Assembly (NCBI RefSeq): GCF_000808575.1 | Contig: NZ_JWLW01000012.1 | Location: 434,001 to 498,000, forward strand | Source: Alteromonas marina | GTDB lineage: Bacteria; Pseudomonadota; Gammaproteobacteria; Enterobacterales; Alteromonadaceae | Direction: 5' to 3' | Length of the DNA stretch: 64,000 nt | Part shown: piece by piece, positions 46,550 to 55,705 of the stretch | Numbering within the stretch: the first letter of the stretch is position 1 | How the letters are laid out: every line of letters begins with the position of its first letter | The notes under the pieces: model-generated | Seen by the model: only the letters and a program-made list of their open reading frames with translations | The model's database searches: none | What the model was told of the DNA's origin: nothing | Made by a program: the position numbers and the translations under genes

Positions 46550-47358
46550 TACTTCCCTCCTAGCAGACGCTTAAAGAACCCTTTCTTCTCTGCTTCTAGG
46601 AAACGATGAGGAACAGTTTCGCCTAGCAGACGTTTTACAGCATCAGCATAAGCTTGTCCTGCATTAGCTTCTTCGTCAAGAATAACCGGCTGACCTTGGT
46701 TCGATGCTTTAAGCACAGCTTCAGATTCTGGAATAACGCCCAATAGTGGAATCGCCAAAATTTCTTCAACGTCTGCAACGCTAAGCATTTCAGCGCTTTC
46801 AACACGACTTGGGTTATAGCGGGTTAGTAAAAGGTGTTCTTTAACCGCTTCGCCTTTTTCTGCACGCATAGATTTACTTTGAAGAATACCCAAAATACGA
46901 TCTGAATCACGTACAGACGACACTTCAGGGTTAGTAACCACAATGGCTTCATCAGCAAAATACAACGCCATCTGTGCGCCTTGCTCAATCCCCGCTGGCG
47001 AATCACAGATAATAAACTCAAAGTCTTTCTTAAGCTCGTCTAATACGGCCTGCACACCATCAACGGTAAGCGCGTCTTTATCGCGAGTTTGTGATGCCGG
47101 AAGAATGAAAAGGTTCTCTGTTCTTTTGTCTTTAATTAGTGCCTGTTTAAGTGAGGCCTCTTTATTAATGACGTTTACGAAATCGTAAACAACGCGGCGT
47201 TCACACCCCATGATAAGGTCTAGGTTTCGCAAGCCCACATCGAAGTCTATCACTACCGTTTTATGGCCTGCTAACGCAAGTCCCGTACTTATTGCTGCAC
47301 TCGATGTAGTTTTGCCTACACCACCTTTTCCTGAGGTTACTACGATAATCTTTGCCAT
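46549..47358 (-). CDS. minD: Septum site-determining ATPase MinD
   Basis: A 269-residue ParA/MinD ATPase at the inner membrane that recruits MinC and MinE. It has the deviant Walker [14 protein letters not shown], switch region [29 protein letters not shown] and the C-terminal amphipathic membrane-targeting helix ([12 protein letters not shown]). It is the second gene of minCDE, 30 bp after minC, with AGGA before the ATG. Confidence 0.98.
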   Translation of the reverse strand: MAKIIVVTSGKGGVGKTTSSAAISTGLALAGHKTVVIDFDVGLRNLDLIMGCERRVVYDFVNVINKEASLKQALIKDKRTENLFILPASQTRDKDALTVDGVQAVLDELKKDFEFIICDSPAGIEQGAQMALYFADEAIVVTNPEVSSVRDSDRILGILQSKSMRAEKGEAVKEHLLLTRYNPSRVESAEMLSVADVEEILAIPLLGVIPESEAVLKASNQGQPVILDEEANAGQAYADAVKRLLGETVPHRFLEAEKKGFFKRLLGGK

Positions 47359-47388
47359 CTATTCTTTCCTATTAGTGCGTACAAAGCA

Positions 47389-48171
47389 TTAAGCCAACGG
47401 CTCTATACGTAATGTTTCTTCTTCTAAATATACTTGTGCAGGTTTCTTCCAGCATTCACCCTTCACGGTTTCATGCATAATGAATTGCCCTGCAATTGAA
47501 ATAAGTTCCGCGTCTAACGACTGGCAAAATACACGGGCTCCCGTATTGCCTTTTACGCCAGCTAACGCGCGGCCACGCAGTGTGCCGTAAACATGAATAT
47601 TACCATCGGCAAGCAGTTCAGCGCCTTCACTTACAGAAGCCGTTACCACCAAATCACCGCCTTCAGCATAGACTTGCTGACCAGAACGTACTGGGCGGTT
47701 AATCACTTTGGCAGGTTTGAGCGTGGTTGCGGCTGCAGGAGCCGGTTCACTTTTTGGCGGCGCAGAAACGGTTTGATCTTGTTGTGCGGTTTGAGACGCG
47801 TTTTCGCCGCTACCATTATTGTTTTCACTTCCGCTCGCTTTGTTCGAACGAAGGGCGCTGTCTGTAAATTTGCTTTGGCTTACATCAGCTAACCCCAAAT
47901 CATTGATAGTGGGCTTCAACTCTGCCACTTCACCTTTCACGGCCATAGGCTGCAATTGCAGTCGACGACATAGCGCCACCAGCAGCTCGAACTCTGTAGC
48001 AGATAAAGGCTTTATTAAATGTAAAATCAGTGAGGAACGGGTAAAGAACTGCGGCGCGCTCGCGACCTTCTGAGATAACTGAGCTTCAAAATTATCTGGC
48101 TCAAAATCTATTACTTCTAACACAATACTGGTGAGCGTAGTGCCCTTCATGCGAAAGCAAGTTTCTGTCAT
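47389..48171 (-). CDS. minC: Septum site-determining protein MinC
   Basis: A 260-residue division inhibitor that blocks FtsZ assembly away from midcell. The N-terminal domain (about 1-105) reads [13 protein letters not shown] and ends in a proline/alanine/serine-rich linker (about 110-155) that is longer than in E. coli. The C-terminal beta-helix (about 158-258) shows [39 protein letters not shown] and the MinD-binding [16 protein letters not shown]. It is first in the operon. Confidence 0.95.
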   Translation of the reverse strand: MTETCFRMKGTTLTSIVLEVIDFEPDNFEAQLSQKVASAPQFFTRSSLILHLIKPLSATEFELLVALCRRLQLQPMAVKGEVAELKPTINDLGLADVSQSKFTDSALRSNKASGSENNNGSGENASQTAQQDQTVSAPPKSEPAPAAATTLKPAKVINRPVRSGQQVYAEGGDLVVTASVSEGAELLADGNIHVYGTLRGRALAGVKGNTGARVFCQSLDAELISIAGQFIMHETVKGECWKKPAQVYLEEETLRIEPLA

Positions 48172-48470
48172 TTTTTATTCCCGAAAAGGCGTCACTTTCC
48201 TCATAGCAATTAGCCATGACAATAAGCAAAACCTATTAGCGCTAGTGTCTGTTGCTGTCTTACGCAGCTATACAATTTATTTATTGCGTCACTGTATCAA
48301 AAATCCCGTTCGCATACAGCAACTGTATACCGGTTAAAACACGTTTTACCCTGATAATAACCCTCGAATAAGCCAAGAACGTGCCAATCGCTGAGCAGTT
48401 TTTAATCAAGCGTAAATTATGCGACTTTTTAGTGCGTCCTGTTTGTATACAAACGTCTCTTTAACCACAA
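48172..48470. promoter_or_regulatory. min operon upstream region with a 14-bp perfect palindrome
   Basis: About 300 bp between minC and the fumC terminator, with no ORF. GTTTGTATACAAAC (48441-48454) is a perfect palindrome of the kind bound by GntR-type dimers. A looser related pair (GCATACAGCAACTGTATACC) lies near 48312-48331. No -10/-35 pair was assigned. Confidence 0.4.
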
Positions 48471-48499
48471 AAAAAGTGCGCTCATAGATCGCACTTTTT
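48471..48499 (-). terminator. Terminator of fumC
   Basis: AAAAAGTGCG and CGCACTTTTT form a perfect 10-bp stem around a 9-nt loop. The pairing includes the T-tract, so it can act on both strands. Confidence 0.85.
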
Positions 48500-48523
48500 A
48501 TCATCTTCGTTTTCTCTCATCGC

Positions 48524-49897
48524 TTAAGGTGTGGTAAGCTTTTTCGGGTCTAGCAGTGATTCTAGCTCGCCTCTGGGGATATCTGTCATCGCTTCAGCCA
48601 CATCAATAACAGGCTTGTTTTCTTTGTAGGCTGTTTTTGCTATTTCTGCGGCTTTAGCATAGCCAATAACAGGGTTGAGCGCGGTGACGAGCACGGGGTT
48701 TCTGTAAAGCGCCGCTTCAATGTTATTTTGATTTACAGTAAAGCCCTCGATCGCCTGCTCGCCGATAAGCGTCGCACTGTTGGTCATAAGCGACAGACTT
48801 GAAAGCAAATTGCTGGCAATCATCGGTAGCATTACGTTTAGTTCAAAGTTACCAGACTGCCCGCCTACAGTAATCGCCGTATCGTTACCTATTACCTGCG
48901 CTGAAGCCATCGCTACTGCTTCTGGAATAACCGGGTTTACCTTGCCGGGCATAATTGATGAACCTGGCTGTAGCGCAGGCAGCGCAATCTCACCTAAACC
49001 AGCCAAAGGCCCAGAATTCATCCAGCGCAAGTCATTAGCAATTTTCATAAGGGTGACAGCCAGACTTTTTGTCGCACCGGAAAGCGTCACTGCTGTGTCT
49101 TGAGAGCCAATCAATGCAAAGAAATTTTCAGCGGGCTTAAACGCAATGTCGGTCAGCTCCCCTAGCGCATCTGAAAATGTCGTAGCAAAATCCGCATGGG
49201 CGTTTACACCTGTTCCCACGGCAGTGCCTCCTTGGGCAAGGGTTTGAATAGCTGGCTGCACAGCGCGCAGGGTTTTAACCTGCTGCTTAAGCTGAGAAGC
49301 CCAAGCCAGTAAGCTTTGATCCATGCCTACAGGCATCGCATCCATGAGGTGAGTGCGTCCGGTCTTGCAGTATTGCGCTACCGACTTTGCTTTGACTTCG
49401 ATGGTACGAACTAAACGTTCAACGGCCGGTATAAGCTCGTTTGACAATACAATGGCCGCGCTAACATGAATGGTGGTAGGGATCACATCATTTGAACTTT
49501 GCCCGTAATTTACATGATCATTCGGGTGAACCTCTTCGCTAGAATAACGAGAGGCTAAGCGAGCAATGACCTCGTTGGCGTTCATGTTTGTGCTGGTGCC
49601 TGAACCAGTCTGAAATATATCAACGGGAAAATGCTGCATCACATCATCAAGTGCCAACAGCTCATCACAGGCTTTAACTATCGCTTGGCCGCGATCTTTA
49701 TCCAACACTTTGAGTTTCATGTTGGCTTGTGCTGCGGCTTTTTTTACTGTTATCAACGCGCGTACGAAGGCTTCGGGCATGCGCTGCCCGCTTACAGGAA
49801 AGTTTTGAATGGCACGCTGAGTTTGCGCGCCGTAGAGTGCATTTTCGGGGACCTGTAGCTCGCCCATACTGTCGCGTTCTGCGCGTGTTGCTGTCAT
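48524..49897 (-). CDS. fumC: Class II fumarate hydratase FumC
   Basis: A 457-residue fumarase without an iron-sulfur cluster, interconverting fumarate and malate in the TCA cycle. Signatures are NYGQSSNDVIPTTIH, SGTSTNMNANEV, TGRTHLMDAMP and the superfamily loop GSSIMPGKVNPV. I chose the ATG at 49897, with AAGGA upstream; the in-frame start at 49945 would add 16 residues without a site. It lies downstream of a fagA-like gene and a candidate Fur box, matching the iron-starvation arrangement known for fumC in Pseudomonas, where an iron-free fumarase replaces the cluster enzyme. Confidence 0.94.
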   Translation of the reverse strand: MTATRAERDSMGELQVPENALYGAQTQRAIQNFPVSGQRMPEAFVRALITVKKAAAQANMKLKVLDKDRGQAIVKACDELLALDDVMQHFPVDIFQTGSGTSTNMNANEVIARLASRYSSEEVHPNDHVNYGQSSNDVIPTTIHVSAAIVLSNELIPAVERLVRTIEVKAKSVAQYCKTGRTHLMDAMPVGMDQSLLAWASQLKQQVKTLRAVQPAIQTLAQGGTAVGTGVNAHADFATTFSDALGELTDIAFKPAENFFALIGSQDTAVTLSGATKSLAVTLMKIANDLRWMNSGPLAGLGEIALPALQPGSSIMPGKVNPVIPEAVAMASAQVIGNDTAITVGGQSGNFELNVMLPMIASNLLSSLSLMTNSATLIGEQAIEGFTVNQNNIEAALYRNPVLVTALNPVIGYAKAAEIAKTAYKENKPVIDVAEAMTDIPRGELESLLDPKKLTTP

Positions 49898-50020
49898 GAC
49901 TCGTATCCTTGTATTGGTATTACTAATTTTCAGCGTGATTAACACGCTTTCATCAGAGCCCTGTTAAGGCTGGTGGCATTAAAGCACTGGCCCCTAGACA
50001 CTGAATTAAAAAATGAGTAC

Positions 50021-50066
50021 GAGAGCCTGTTGATCTTTACTGAACATCAAAGATCAACAGACTCTC
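50021..50066. repeat. 18-bp stem hairpin overlapping the end of the fagA-like gene
   Basis: GAGAGCCTGTTGATCTTT (50021-50038) pairs with AAAGATCAACAGACTCTC (50049-50066) at 17 of 18 positions around a 10-nt loop. The stop codon of the minus-strand gene lies at the loop edge. A T6 run lies about 8 nt beyond the stem on the minus strand, so partial termination before fumC is possible. Confidence 0.85.
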
Positions 50067-50385
50067 TGGTGTTCATGTCTATTTTTATTCTCGCAAGCGC
50101 AATTCGATCACTCTCGTCACACGCGTAGCGCTCAGCTTTAAGTAACGGCTTGTACAAATGATCTAAACAACTATGCCGCCATTGCTGACTGACCAGCGGA
50201 GCACACAGGGTTTCATAAAGCACCTCAACCGCATTTTTATAGACTGAAAATTTGTCTCTATCGCGTAGCAATAAATTGGCAACACAAGTCACGCCATCTA
50301 GATAATTTTTTAAAAACACAGTGTTCAGCACATCGTCCTTGTATCCAATTCGAACGCGTTGAGCTGTATGTCGTATCGAAGACAT
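50047..50385 (-). CDS. fagA: FagA-like Fur-associated small protein
   Basis: A 112-residue cytoplasmic protein without signal peptide or membrane helix. It contains VYKNAVEVLYETLCAPLV followed by SQQWRHSCLDHLYKPLLKAE, which fits my memory of FagA, the small product encoded before fumC in the fagA-fumC-orfX-sodA operon of Pseudomonas aeruginosa. The function of FagA is unknown. I chose the second ATG (50385), because AAGGA lies 6 bp before it and abuts the first ATG at 50391. It is upstream of fumC on the same strand and downstream of a candidate Fur site, which supports the call. Confidence 0.62.
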   Translation of the reverse strand: MSSIRHTAQRVRIGYKDDVLNTVFLKNYLDGVTCVANLLLRDRDKFSVYKNAVEVLYETLCAPLVSQQWRHSCLDHLYKPLLKAERYACDESDRIALARIKIDMNTRESVDL

Positions 50386-50458
50386 ATACATTCCTTATGC
50401 ATCTAAAAATAAAAAGCTCGATAAATACAGAAGAGCTTGTTCTACACAATAATTTAAT

Positions 50459-50477
50459 ATAAATGATAATCGTTAGC
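50459..50477. promoter_or_regulatory. Candidate Fur box
   Basis: The 19-mer ATAAATGATAATCGTTAGC matches the classical Fur consensus at 14 of 19 positions, including the AATGATAATC core. It lies 74 bp upstream of the fagA-like ATG and about 100 bp upstream of azurin on the other strand, so it could affect both. Confidence 0.55.
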
Positions 50478-50575
50478 ATTTATAATGATCCGGTGCTATT
50501 CTTTTTCGTAATGAAAATTGAATCATCTAATACCTCCCGCAGGTAAAGTTAATCAACATTCAAAGGACATTTTTT

Positions 50576-51025
50576 ATGATCAAGAAGTTACTTGGTAGCG
50601 CAACCCTTTTCCTTATGGCCTCAAGTGCATTTGCTAACGAATGCGAAGTGACTGTGGAATCAAACGATGCCATGCAATTCAACACGTCAAATGTGGTTAT
50701 TCCTGCAAGCTGTAGTGAATTCACCGTGACTCTAAAACACACAGGTCAGTTACCTAAACAAGCCATGGGCCATAACTGGGTGATGACAACAAAAGCCAAC
50801 GGACAAGCAGTGGCAACAGACGGTATGAGTGCGGGTTTAGACAACAATTACGTTAAGCCAGACGATGAGCGCGTAATTGGCGCGACTGACATTATTGGCG
50901 GCGGTGAACAAACTTCAACGACCTTTTCTGTTGAAGGGTTAAGCAAAGATGAAGAATACATGTTTTTCTGCTCATTCCCTGGTCACATCGGCATCATGAA
51001 AGGCACAGTTACGCTTTCGAGCTAA
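50576..51025 (+). CDS. azu: Azurin
   Basis: A 149-residue periplasmic blue copper protein that carries single electrons. The signal peptide (LLGSATLFLMASSAFA) is cleaved near residue 21 to leave NECEVTVESND. Copper ligands are the histidine in MGHNWVM and the cysteine, histidine and methionine in FFCSFPGHIGIMKG. The structural disulfide cysteines (ECEV and ASCSE) are present. It is followed by a putative metal exporter on the same strand. Electron partners such as cytochrome oxidases or peroxidases are not in the window. Confidence 0.96.
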   Translation: MIKKLLGSATLFLMASSAFANECEVTVESNDAMQFNTSNVVIPASCSEFTVTLKHTGQLPKQAMGHNWVMTTKANGQAVATDGMSAGLDNNYVKPDDERVIGATDIIGGGEQTSTTFSVEGLSKDEEYMFFCSFPGHIGIMKGTVTLSS

Positions 51026-51040
51026 GGCGTTGCGAAAACT

Positions 51041-51064
51041 AGGCGTGCTTAACTAGGCACGCCT
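51041..51064 (+). terminator. Hairpin after azurin (weak terminator or attenuator)
   Basis: AGGCGTGC and GCACGCCT pair around an 8-nt loop just after the azurin stop. Only TT follows, so termination would be incomplete and readthrough into the exporter gene is plausible. Confidence 0.55.
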
Positions 51065-51101
51065 TAAACATGGATAACAATAGGTCGAGGGTGTAGTTGT
51101 A

Positions 51102-52337
51102 ATGGATACGGCGTCTCACACATCAAAAAGCGCTAAGGCGGTGGTCCGGTATGAACACTTACCTTCTTTTACTAGCGCCCTATTAAAAAACGTTTTTTTT
51201 CCTCACTTAACCAATAAACGGCTGTTGATGCCGCTGTTTATAGCCATTCTTCTTACTTATAACAGCACCCGTGCGGTTACTTTATCGGTGTTGTCAGATG
51301 CATTTTTTCAAGTGGCAGCGTTTGTATATGCATCGCTTGCGCTTTATTACGTCGCCACGTTGCGCGTTTCGGCCGAAGCCATTGGTAATTATATGAAAGC
51401 GCACCCTGTGCATGAGGTAGGATTATCTGCTCTACTTGGTGCTCTGCCAGGCTGCGGTGGTGCTATCATCGTTGTCACTCAGTACACGCGAGGTGTGACA
51501 AGCTTTGGAGCCGTGGTAGCAGTGCTAACCAGCACTATGGGCGATGCCGCATTTCTGTTACTCGCCCAAGCACCGTTAGATGCCTTAACCGTAATGGCCG
51601 TCAGCGTCACGGTGGGTGCAATGACGGGGCTAGTGGTCAATAAATTTCATAATTACCAGGCTCCTGAAGCCGATGGTGCGCTCCAACAATCGCAAAACTG
51701 TGATAAACCCAAAACAGTAAGCCACAAAGCTATATCACTTTCTAAAGTATTCTGGATGATTGCGAGCTTACCCTCGTTGGCGATTGCGCTTGGTTTGGCC
51801 TTTCAACTTCCCGTACACAGTTACCTTGCTATCAGTGAAAGTACACTAACGCTGATTGGTGCCGCGTTATGTATTTCGAGCCTTGGACTATGGTCTTTGT
51901 GTGGTTCGGGAAGCGGATACGCTTCGATTACGAAAGAGGATTTAATTCCGCCTCCGCCTAAATGGCAAGAGAAAGCCGCACTAGACACGCAATTTGTATT
52001 GGCATGGGTAGTACTCGCGTTTCTTATGTTCGAGCTGTCTGTTGTCTGGTTTGGGCTAGACATTGCAGGGCTGCTTCAATCCATGGGCCCCGGCTTAGTT
52101 GGTTTGGCGATCACCATCGGGTTCTTACCTGGCTGCGGTCCGCAGATATTGGTAACCAGCTTATACCTTAATGGCGCAGTTCCATTTTCAGCAAAACTTG
52201 GCAATGCAATAAGTAATGACGGCGACGCGTTGTTTCCCGCCATTGCGCTCTCACCCAAAGCAGCGCTTATTGCCACAGTGTACTCTGCTATTCCTGCGTT
52301 TCTTGTGGGTTATGGCTACTGGTATTTGTTTGAATAA
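51102..52337 (+). CDS. Putative 10-TM heavy-metal (manganese-type) exporter
   Basis: A 411-residue inner-membrane protein with about ten helices in two related halves. Each half has a PGCG signature: GALPGCGGAIIVVTQY at about residue 113 followed by TSTMGDAAFLLLA, and GFLPGCGPQILVTSLY at about residue 340 followed by NAISNDGDALFPAIA. This is the pattern of the predicted heavy-metal permeases annotated as putative manganese transporters (ArsP_2-like, MntX-related). The paired Asp and Cys residues within membrane segments may bind the metal. The substrate is inferred from the family. It follows azurin by about 76 bp. Confidence 0.68.
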   Translation: MDTASHTSKSAKAVVRYEHLPSFTSALLKNVFFPHLTNKRLLMPLFIAILLTYNSTRAVTLSVLSDAFFQVAAFVYASLALYYVATLRVSAEAIGNYMKAHPVHEVGLSALLGALPGCGGAIIVVTQYTRGVTSFGAVVAVLTSTMGDAAFLLLAQAPLDALTVMAVSVTVGAMTGLVVNKFHNYQAPEADGALQQSQNCDKPKTVSHKAISLSKVFWMIASLPSLAIALGLAFQLPVHSYLAISESTLTLIGAALCISSLGLWSLCGSGSGYASITKEDLIPPPPKWQEKAALDTQFVLAWVVLAFLMFELSVVWFGLDIAGLLQSMGPGLVGLAITIGFLPGCGPQILVTSLYLNGAVPFSAKLGNAISNDGDALFPAIALSPKAALIATVYSAIPAFLVGYGYWYLFE

Positions 52338-52395
52338 AGCTTTCGATGCGTTAAAAGGTTGAATTAACGGATAGGATAGCGCTGCCTCACAGCGA

Positions 52396-53103
52396 TTACT
52401 CTATTTCGACAGATAGCGCTTCATTCCACGGCACGCTTATCTCATAGTTGCCTTTACGGGTTTTGTATTGATAGACCGTTGTAGAAAAAGCAATGGATTC
52501 GGGATTTATATCTTCATCGATAGTGAGAGTTACGTTAACGGCTTGGAAAAAGCGAAAGCGATATTTGATATCTTCTGCCAGCAGGCTCGATTCGCCCGAT
52601 CTTAGCGTGATTGCTTGACCGTTTCGCTGACCGACTACGGAAATATCTAAACTGCCATTTATCACTGCTTTTTGCTGTTTAGACTGCAGCAGAACCAACC
52701 TAAGTTGATAGGTATTGTCACTTAACTTAAAAACTTCTACCCCTTCAATGGCAAAACCTTCGTCGGTTTTCTCAGGCGCCACGACGCGTTCATAGAAACT
52801 CAGTAACTCTTGTTGCGCCTCAAGTTCTTTTTTCTGTTCGCCTAACGTATTGGTAATGCTCTCCGTCTCGAGCGTGGCAAGCTCCATGGCGACTTCCAGC
52901 TGATTCACTTTGGTAGTAAGCGCATGATTTTCTTCAGACAAAATAGCAATAGTTTCTTGCTGAGCCTGTACTTTCTTGCTGTCGCCTTCGTCAATAATTC
53001 GCGCTAGCTTATAGCCGAACCCAACCATGGCAAACATAATAAGCGCCACTAACAGTGTCCACTTGTAGTTGCCTAAAACTTCTTTTAACTGATCTGTCGT
53101 CAT
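52396..53103 (-). CDS. Single-pass coiled-coil membrane protein (DUF6776-like)
   Basis: A 235-residue protein anchored by one helix (about residues 14-34, WTLLVALIMFAMVGFGYKLA). A long coiled coil (about 44-105, QQETIAILSEENHALTTK) is followed by a periplasmic beta-rich domain (about 115-235, VEVFKLSDNTYQLRLVLLQS). The shape resembles DUF6776 proteins of marine gammaproteobacteria. The function is unknown, although the topology resembles envelope scaffold proteins. I chose the ATG at 53103; a GTG at 53127 would add eight residues. It converges with the exporter gene and is divergent from the CLC gene. Confidence 0.72.
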   Translation of the reverse strand: MTTDQLKEVLGNYKWTLLVALIMFAMVGFGYKLARIIDEGDSKKVQAQQETIAILSEENHALTTKVNQLEVAMELATLETESITNTLGEQKKELEAQQELLSFYERVVAPEKTDEGFAIEGVEVFKLSDNTYQLRLVLLQSKQQKAVINGSLDISVVGQRNGQAITLRSGESSLLAEDIKYRFRFFQAVNVTLTIDEDINPESIAFSTTVYQYKTRKGNYEISVPWNEALSVEIE

Positions 53104-53209
53104 GATATCTACATCAACAAAAAACACCGTGCGCTAAGGCGCTCTAAACATTATGAATTTTAGGTGTTTATGGTAAGCTTCTTTTTACGTTAATCTACTG
53201 TACCACAAC

Positions 53210-54886
53210 ATGCGCTTGCAGGCTTTAAGAGAGGAAGTAGCTCATCCACGCACATCCATTCAGTTGTGCATGCTGGGCATTGTAGGGGGAACCTGCGCGG
53301 CGCTTATCATTATACTGTTTCGGCTGTGCGTAGAATGGCTACAAGAAACAGGCGTTTCGTCGCTTCAGTCGGTGCTTACCTATGACTGGTTTGTTTGGCT
53401 TATCATGCCATTTACCAGTGTAGGGTTAATTCTATTTATTGCCTTTCTTACGGGCTTCAAGCACTACCGTTTAGGTATTCCCTTTGTTATTCATCGAGTG
53501 AAGTACTATTACGGTCATATTCCATTTAGAACCACCATTAACCAGTTCTTTGGGGGCATGCTAGCCCTGGCCGGCGGTTTCGTTGTTGGTCGAGAAGGCC
53601 CTTCCGTTCATTTAGGCGCGTCAGGCAGTAGTTTCTTAGGGCAATGGCTTCGCTTGCCTTATAACAGTATTCGAATACTTGCAGGCTGCGGCATTGCGGC
53701 AGGGATCTCGGCATCATTCAACACCCCGTTTGCTGCCGTAATATTCGTGATGGAAGTGGTACTTAGGGAATACAAAATACATATTTTTGTTCCTGTCATG
53801 CTGGCTGCTGCCTGTGGTTCGGTGCTCACTCGCATTGTTTTTGGGGAAGTAAACGAGCTTTCGTTTTTATCGTTTAATGCATTTAGCCAGTGGATGTATT
53901 TTTACTTGGTGCTGCTAGGCATTCTGTTAGGCATGCTGGCCGTTTTATTCAATAGCCAGCTTATGCGAGTGATGACGTGGTTCAGGCCGGTTTCCATGGT
54001 GTGGCGTTTAATACTTGCTGCGCTAATTACCGGTACTATTGGTATGTTTATACCTGAAGCCCTTGGCGCCAACTTTATCGATGTTGAGCACTTATTTGAT
54101 AGCTCCCCCGGCGCGCTGCTGTTGGTTTCTACTTTGGTGTTTAAAGTTATCTTGGCGGTATTTGCTATTGGCCTCGGTATTCCAGGAGGGATCATTGGCC
54201 CAGTGATGGTTATTGGCATGCTCGCTGGCGCCGTACTTTTATTGCCACTGTCGTACTTTATTGACGTACCCGAATTTACCAATAGTTTCGCCCTGTTAGG
54301 CATAGCAGGCATGTTGACCGCAGTATTGCACGCGCCTCTTGCAGCGCTTTCCGCGGTTATGGAACTATCGTACAGCCCGCAAATTATCCTACCAGCCATG
54401 TTGGTAATTGTGCCTGCTTACGTGACTTCTACGCAGTTCTTTGGCAACCGCTCTATTTTCATACGCCAGCTTGATTATCAAAATCTCCCTTACGCTATCT
54501 CGTCTATTCGTGAAGCACTTGAGAAAACGGGCGTACTTGCAGCGATGAATACCGAGTACAAGCTATTTCACGATGCGCCAGAGCAAGCGTTAATTAACTA
54601 CTTAGAAAGCGATCCAACAAAAATTGTCATTCAGAAGTTAAAATTTGAAATAGATGTGCAGTATAAGCTGGTCCAATACAATGTAAGTTTGGAACACGAT
54701 GCAACAGCGTTAAACTATTACGAAATGGAAGGTATTAGCGCGCAGTCTACACTGCACGAAGTATACGAACATCTTAAAAATTCGCGCTCTGGCGCAGTTT
54801 ATATTTACGATCAGGAGCTAAACGATATTATTGGCGTAGTAACGTGGAATATCTTACAAAGCTTCTTACAAAAGGCTCATTATTAG
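53210..54886 (+). CDS. CLC-family chloride channel/antiporter with C-terminal regulatory region
   Basis: A 558-residue CLC protein. The ion-path signatures are GREGPSVHLGASG, with the gating glutamate Glu129, and GIPGGIIGPVMVIGML. The external glutamate shows it can act as a chloride/proton antiporter only if the internal proton glutamate is also present, which I have not located. The last 120-130 residues (about 430-558) are cytoplasmic and look like a diverged CBS pair (ending SGAVYIYDQELNDIIGVVTW). One base separates its stop from hemJ. Confidence 0.9.
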   Translation: MRLQALREEVAHPRTSIQLCMLGIVGGTCAALIIILFRLCVEWLQETGVSSLQSVLTYDWFVWLIMPFTSVGLILFIAFLTGFKHYRLGIPFVIHRVKYYYGHIPFRTTINQFFGGMLALAGGFVVGREGPSVHLGASGSSFLGQWLRLPYNSIRILAGCGIAAGISASFNTPFAAVIFVMEVVLREYKIHIFVPVMLAAACGSVLTRIVFGEVNELSFLSFNAFSQWMYFYLVLLGILLGMLAVLFNSQLMRVMTWFRPVSMVWRLILAALITGTIGMFIPEALGANFIDVEHLFDSSPGALLLVSTLVFKVILAVFAIGLGIPGGIIGPVMVIGMLAGAVLLLPLSYFIDVPEFTNSFALLGIAGMLTAVLHAPLAALSAVMELSYSPQIILPAMLVIVPAYVTSTQFFGNRSIFIRQLDYQNLPYAISSIREALEKTGVLAAMNTEYKLFHDAPEQALINYLESDPTKIVIQKLKFEIDVQYKLVQYNVSLEHDATALNYYEMEGISAQSTLHEVYEHLKNSRSGAVYIYDQELNDIIGVVTWNILQSFLQKAHY

Positions 54887-54887
54887 T

Positions 54888-55316
54888 ATGTACATTTTAT
54901 GGTTTAAAGCGCTGCACATCTTTTTCATGCTGGCTTGGATGGCAGGACTTTTCTATTTACCGCGACTTTTCGTTTATCACGCGACGACGAAATCTCAAGT
55001 GGTAAAAGACGAATTTAAGGTAATGGAACGTCGCCTGTGGTTCTTTGTTACTCCATTCGCCTTGTTAACTCTGGCATTCGGCGTTGCGCTTATTGTTAGC
55101 TATGGTGGAACGTGGTTTAAAATGTCGGGGTGGCTTCACATAAAGTTGCTGCTGCTGCTTGCTATTTACGGCTATCACTTCTATTTGTTTAAGTTAATGA
55201 AGCAATTTGCACGCGACGAAAATAGACACTCTCCGCGCTTTTATCGCTTTTTAAATGAAGCGCCGGTGCTTATTATTCTCGCCATCGTTTGCCTGGCTGT
55301 GGTAAAACCTTTATAA
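54888..55316 (+). CDS. hemJ: Protoporphyrinogen IX oxidase HemJ
   Basis: A 142-residue four-helix membrane protein of the HemJ family, which oxidises protoporphyrinogen IX to protoporphyrin IX in heme synthesis. The motifs are WFKALHIFFMLAWMAGLFYL, with the key histidine, YLPRLFVYHA, and the C-terminal RFLNEAPVLIILAIV. The length is typical. It starts one base after the CLC gene, so it is co-transcribed and probably translationally coupled, an uncommon pairing. Confidence 0.93.
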   Translation: MYILWFKALHIFFMLAWMAGLFYLPRLFVYHATTKSQVVKDEFKVMERRLWFFVTPFALLTLAFGVALIVSYGGTWFKMSGWLHIKLLLLLAIYGYHFYLFKLMKQFARDENRHSPRFYRFLNEAPVLIILAIVCLAVVKPL

Positions 55317-55513
55317 AAGTTTAAGCCAAACTAAATAGTAAAGGCGCACGTACAAAGCTATTGAAAAGTCAGTACTCAAGGAACCAGTACTGCTGTGTAG
55401 TGTGAGAAGTAATTTTAAGCTTGTTGTTGAGAGTGTTGTAAGCATTGCACATAGTCGCCCAGAACCTGCTGTTTCTCGGGTTTAAACGAATTGTTTTTAT
55501 CGGAATGCTATAC

Positions 55514-55705
55514 ATGGATGACAGTAATCAACACCTCAAGCATTTGCTCAAGCAGACAGATATTGCCTTTAAGGCGCTCATGAGGGAGCCTGCATCACTG
55601 CTTCTTAACGAGCAATACGAAAAGGCAAAGCTTGAACTAGACAGTTATACCGCTTCGCTTAAACACACGTTGAATCAACGACATCAACAACAAAGACAGC
55701 GCTAG
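55514..55705 (+). CDS. Small hypothetical protein
   Basis: A 63-residue, highly polar, alpha-helical protein (MDDSNQHLKHLLKQTDIAFK, then a lysine- and glutamine-rich end). I chose the ATG at 55514 with GGA about 9 bp upstream; an in-frame ATG at 55505 and a longer frame from 55445 exist but lack a site. Its stop lies in the stem of a terminator, which supports it as a real transcribed gene. No family is recognised. Confidence 0.55.
   Translation: MDDSNQHLKHLLKQTDIAFKALMREPASLLLNEQYEKAKLELDSYTASLKHTLNQRHQQQRQR

Noticed and set aside
53902-54399. 165-codon frame antisense to the CLC gene
   Set aside because: It is a mirror of conserved channel helices and has no independent support.
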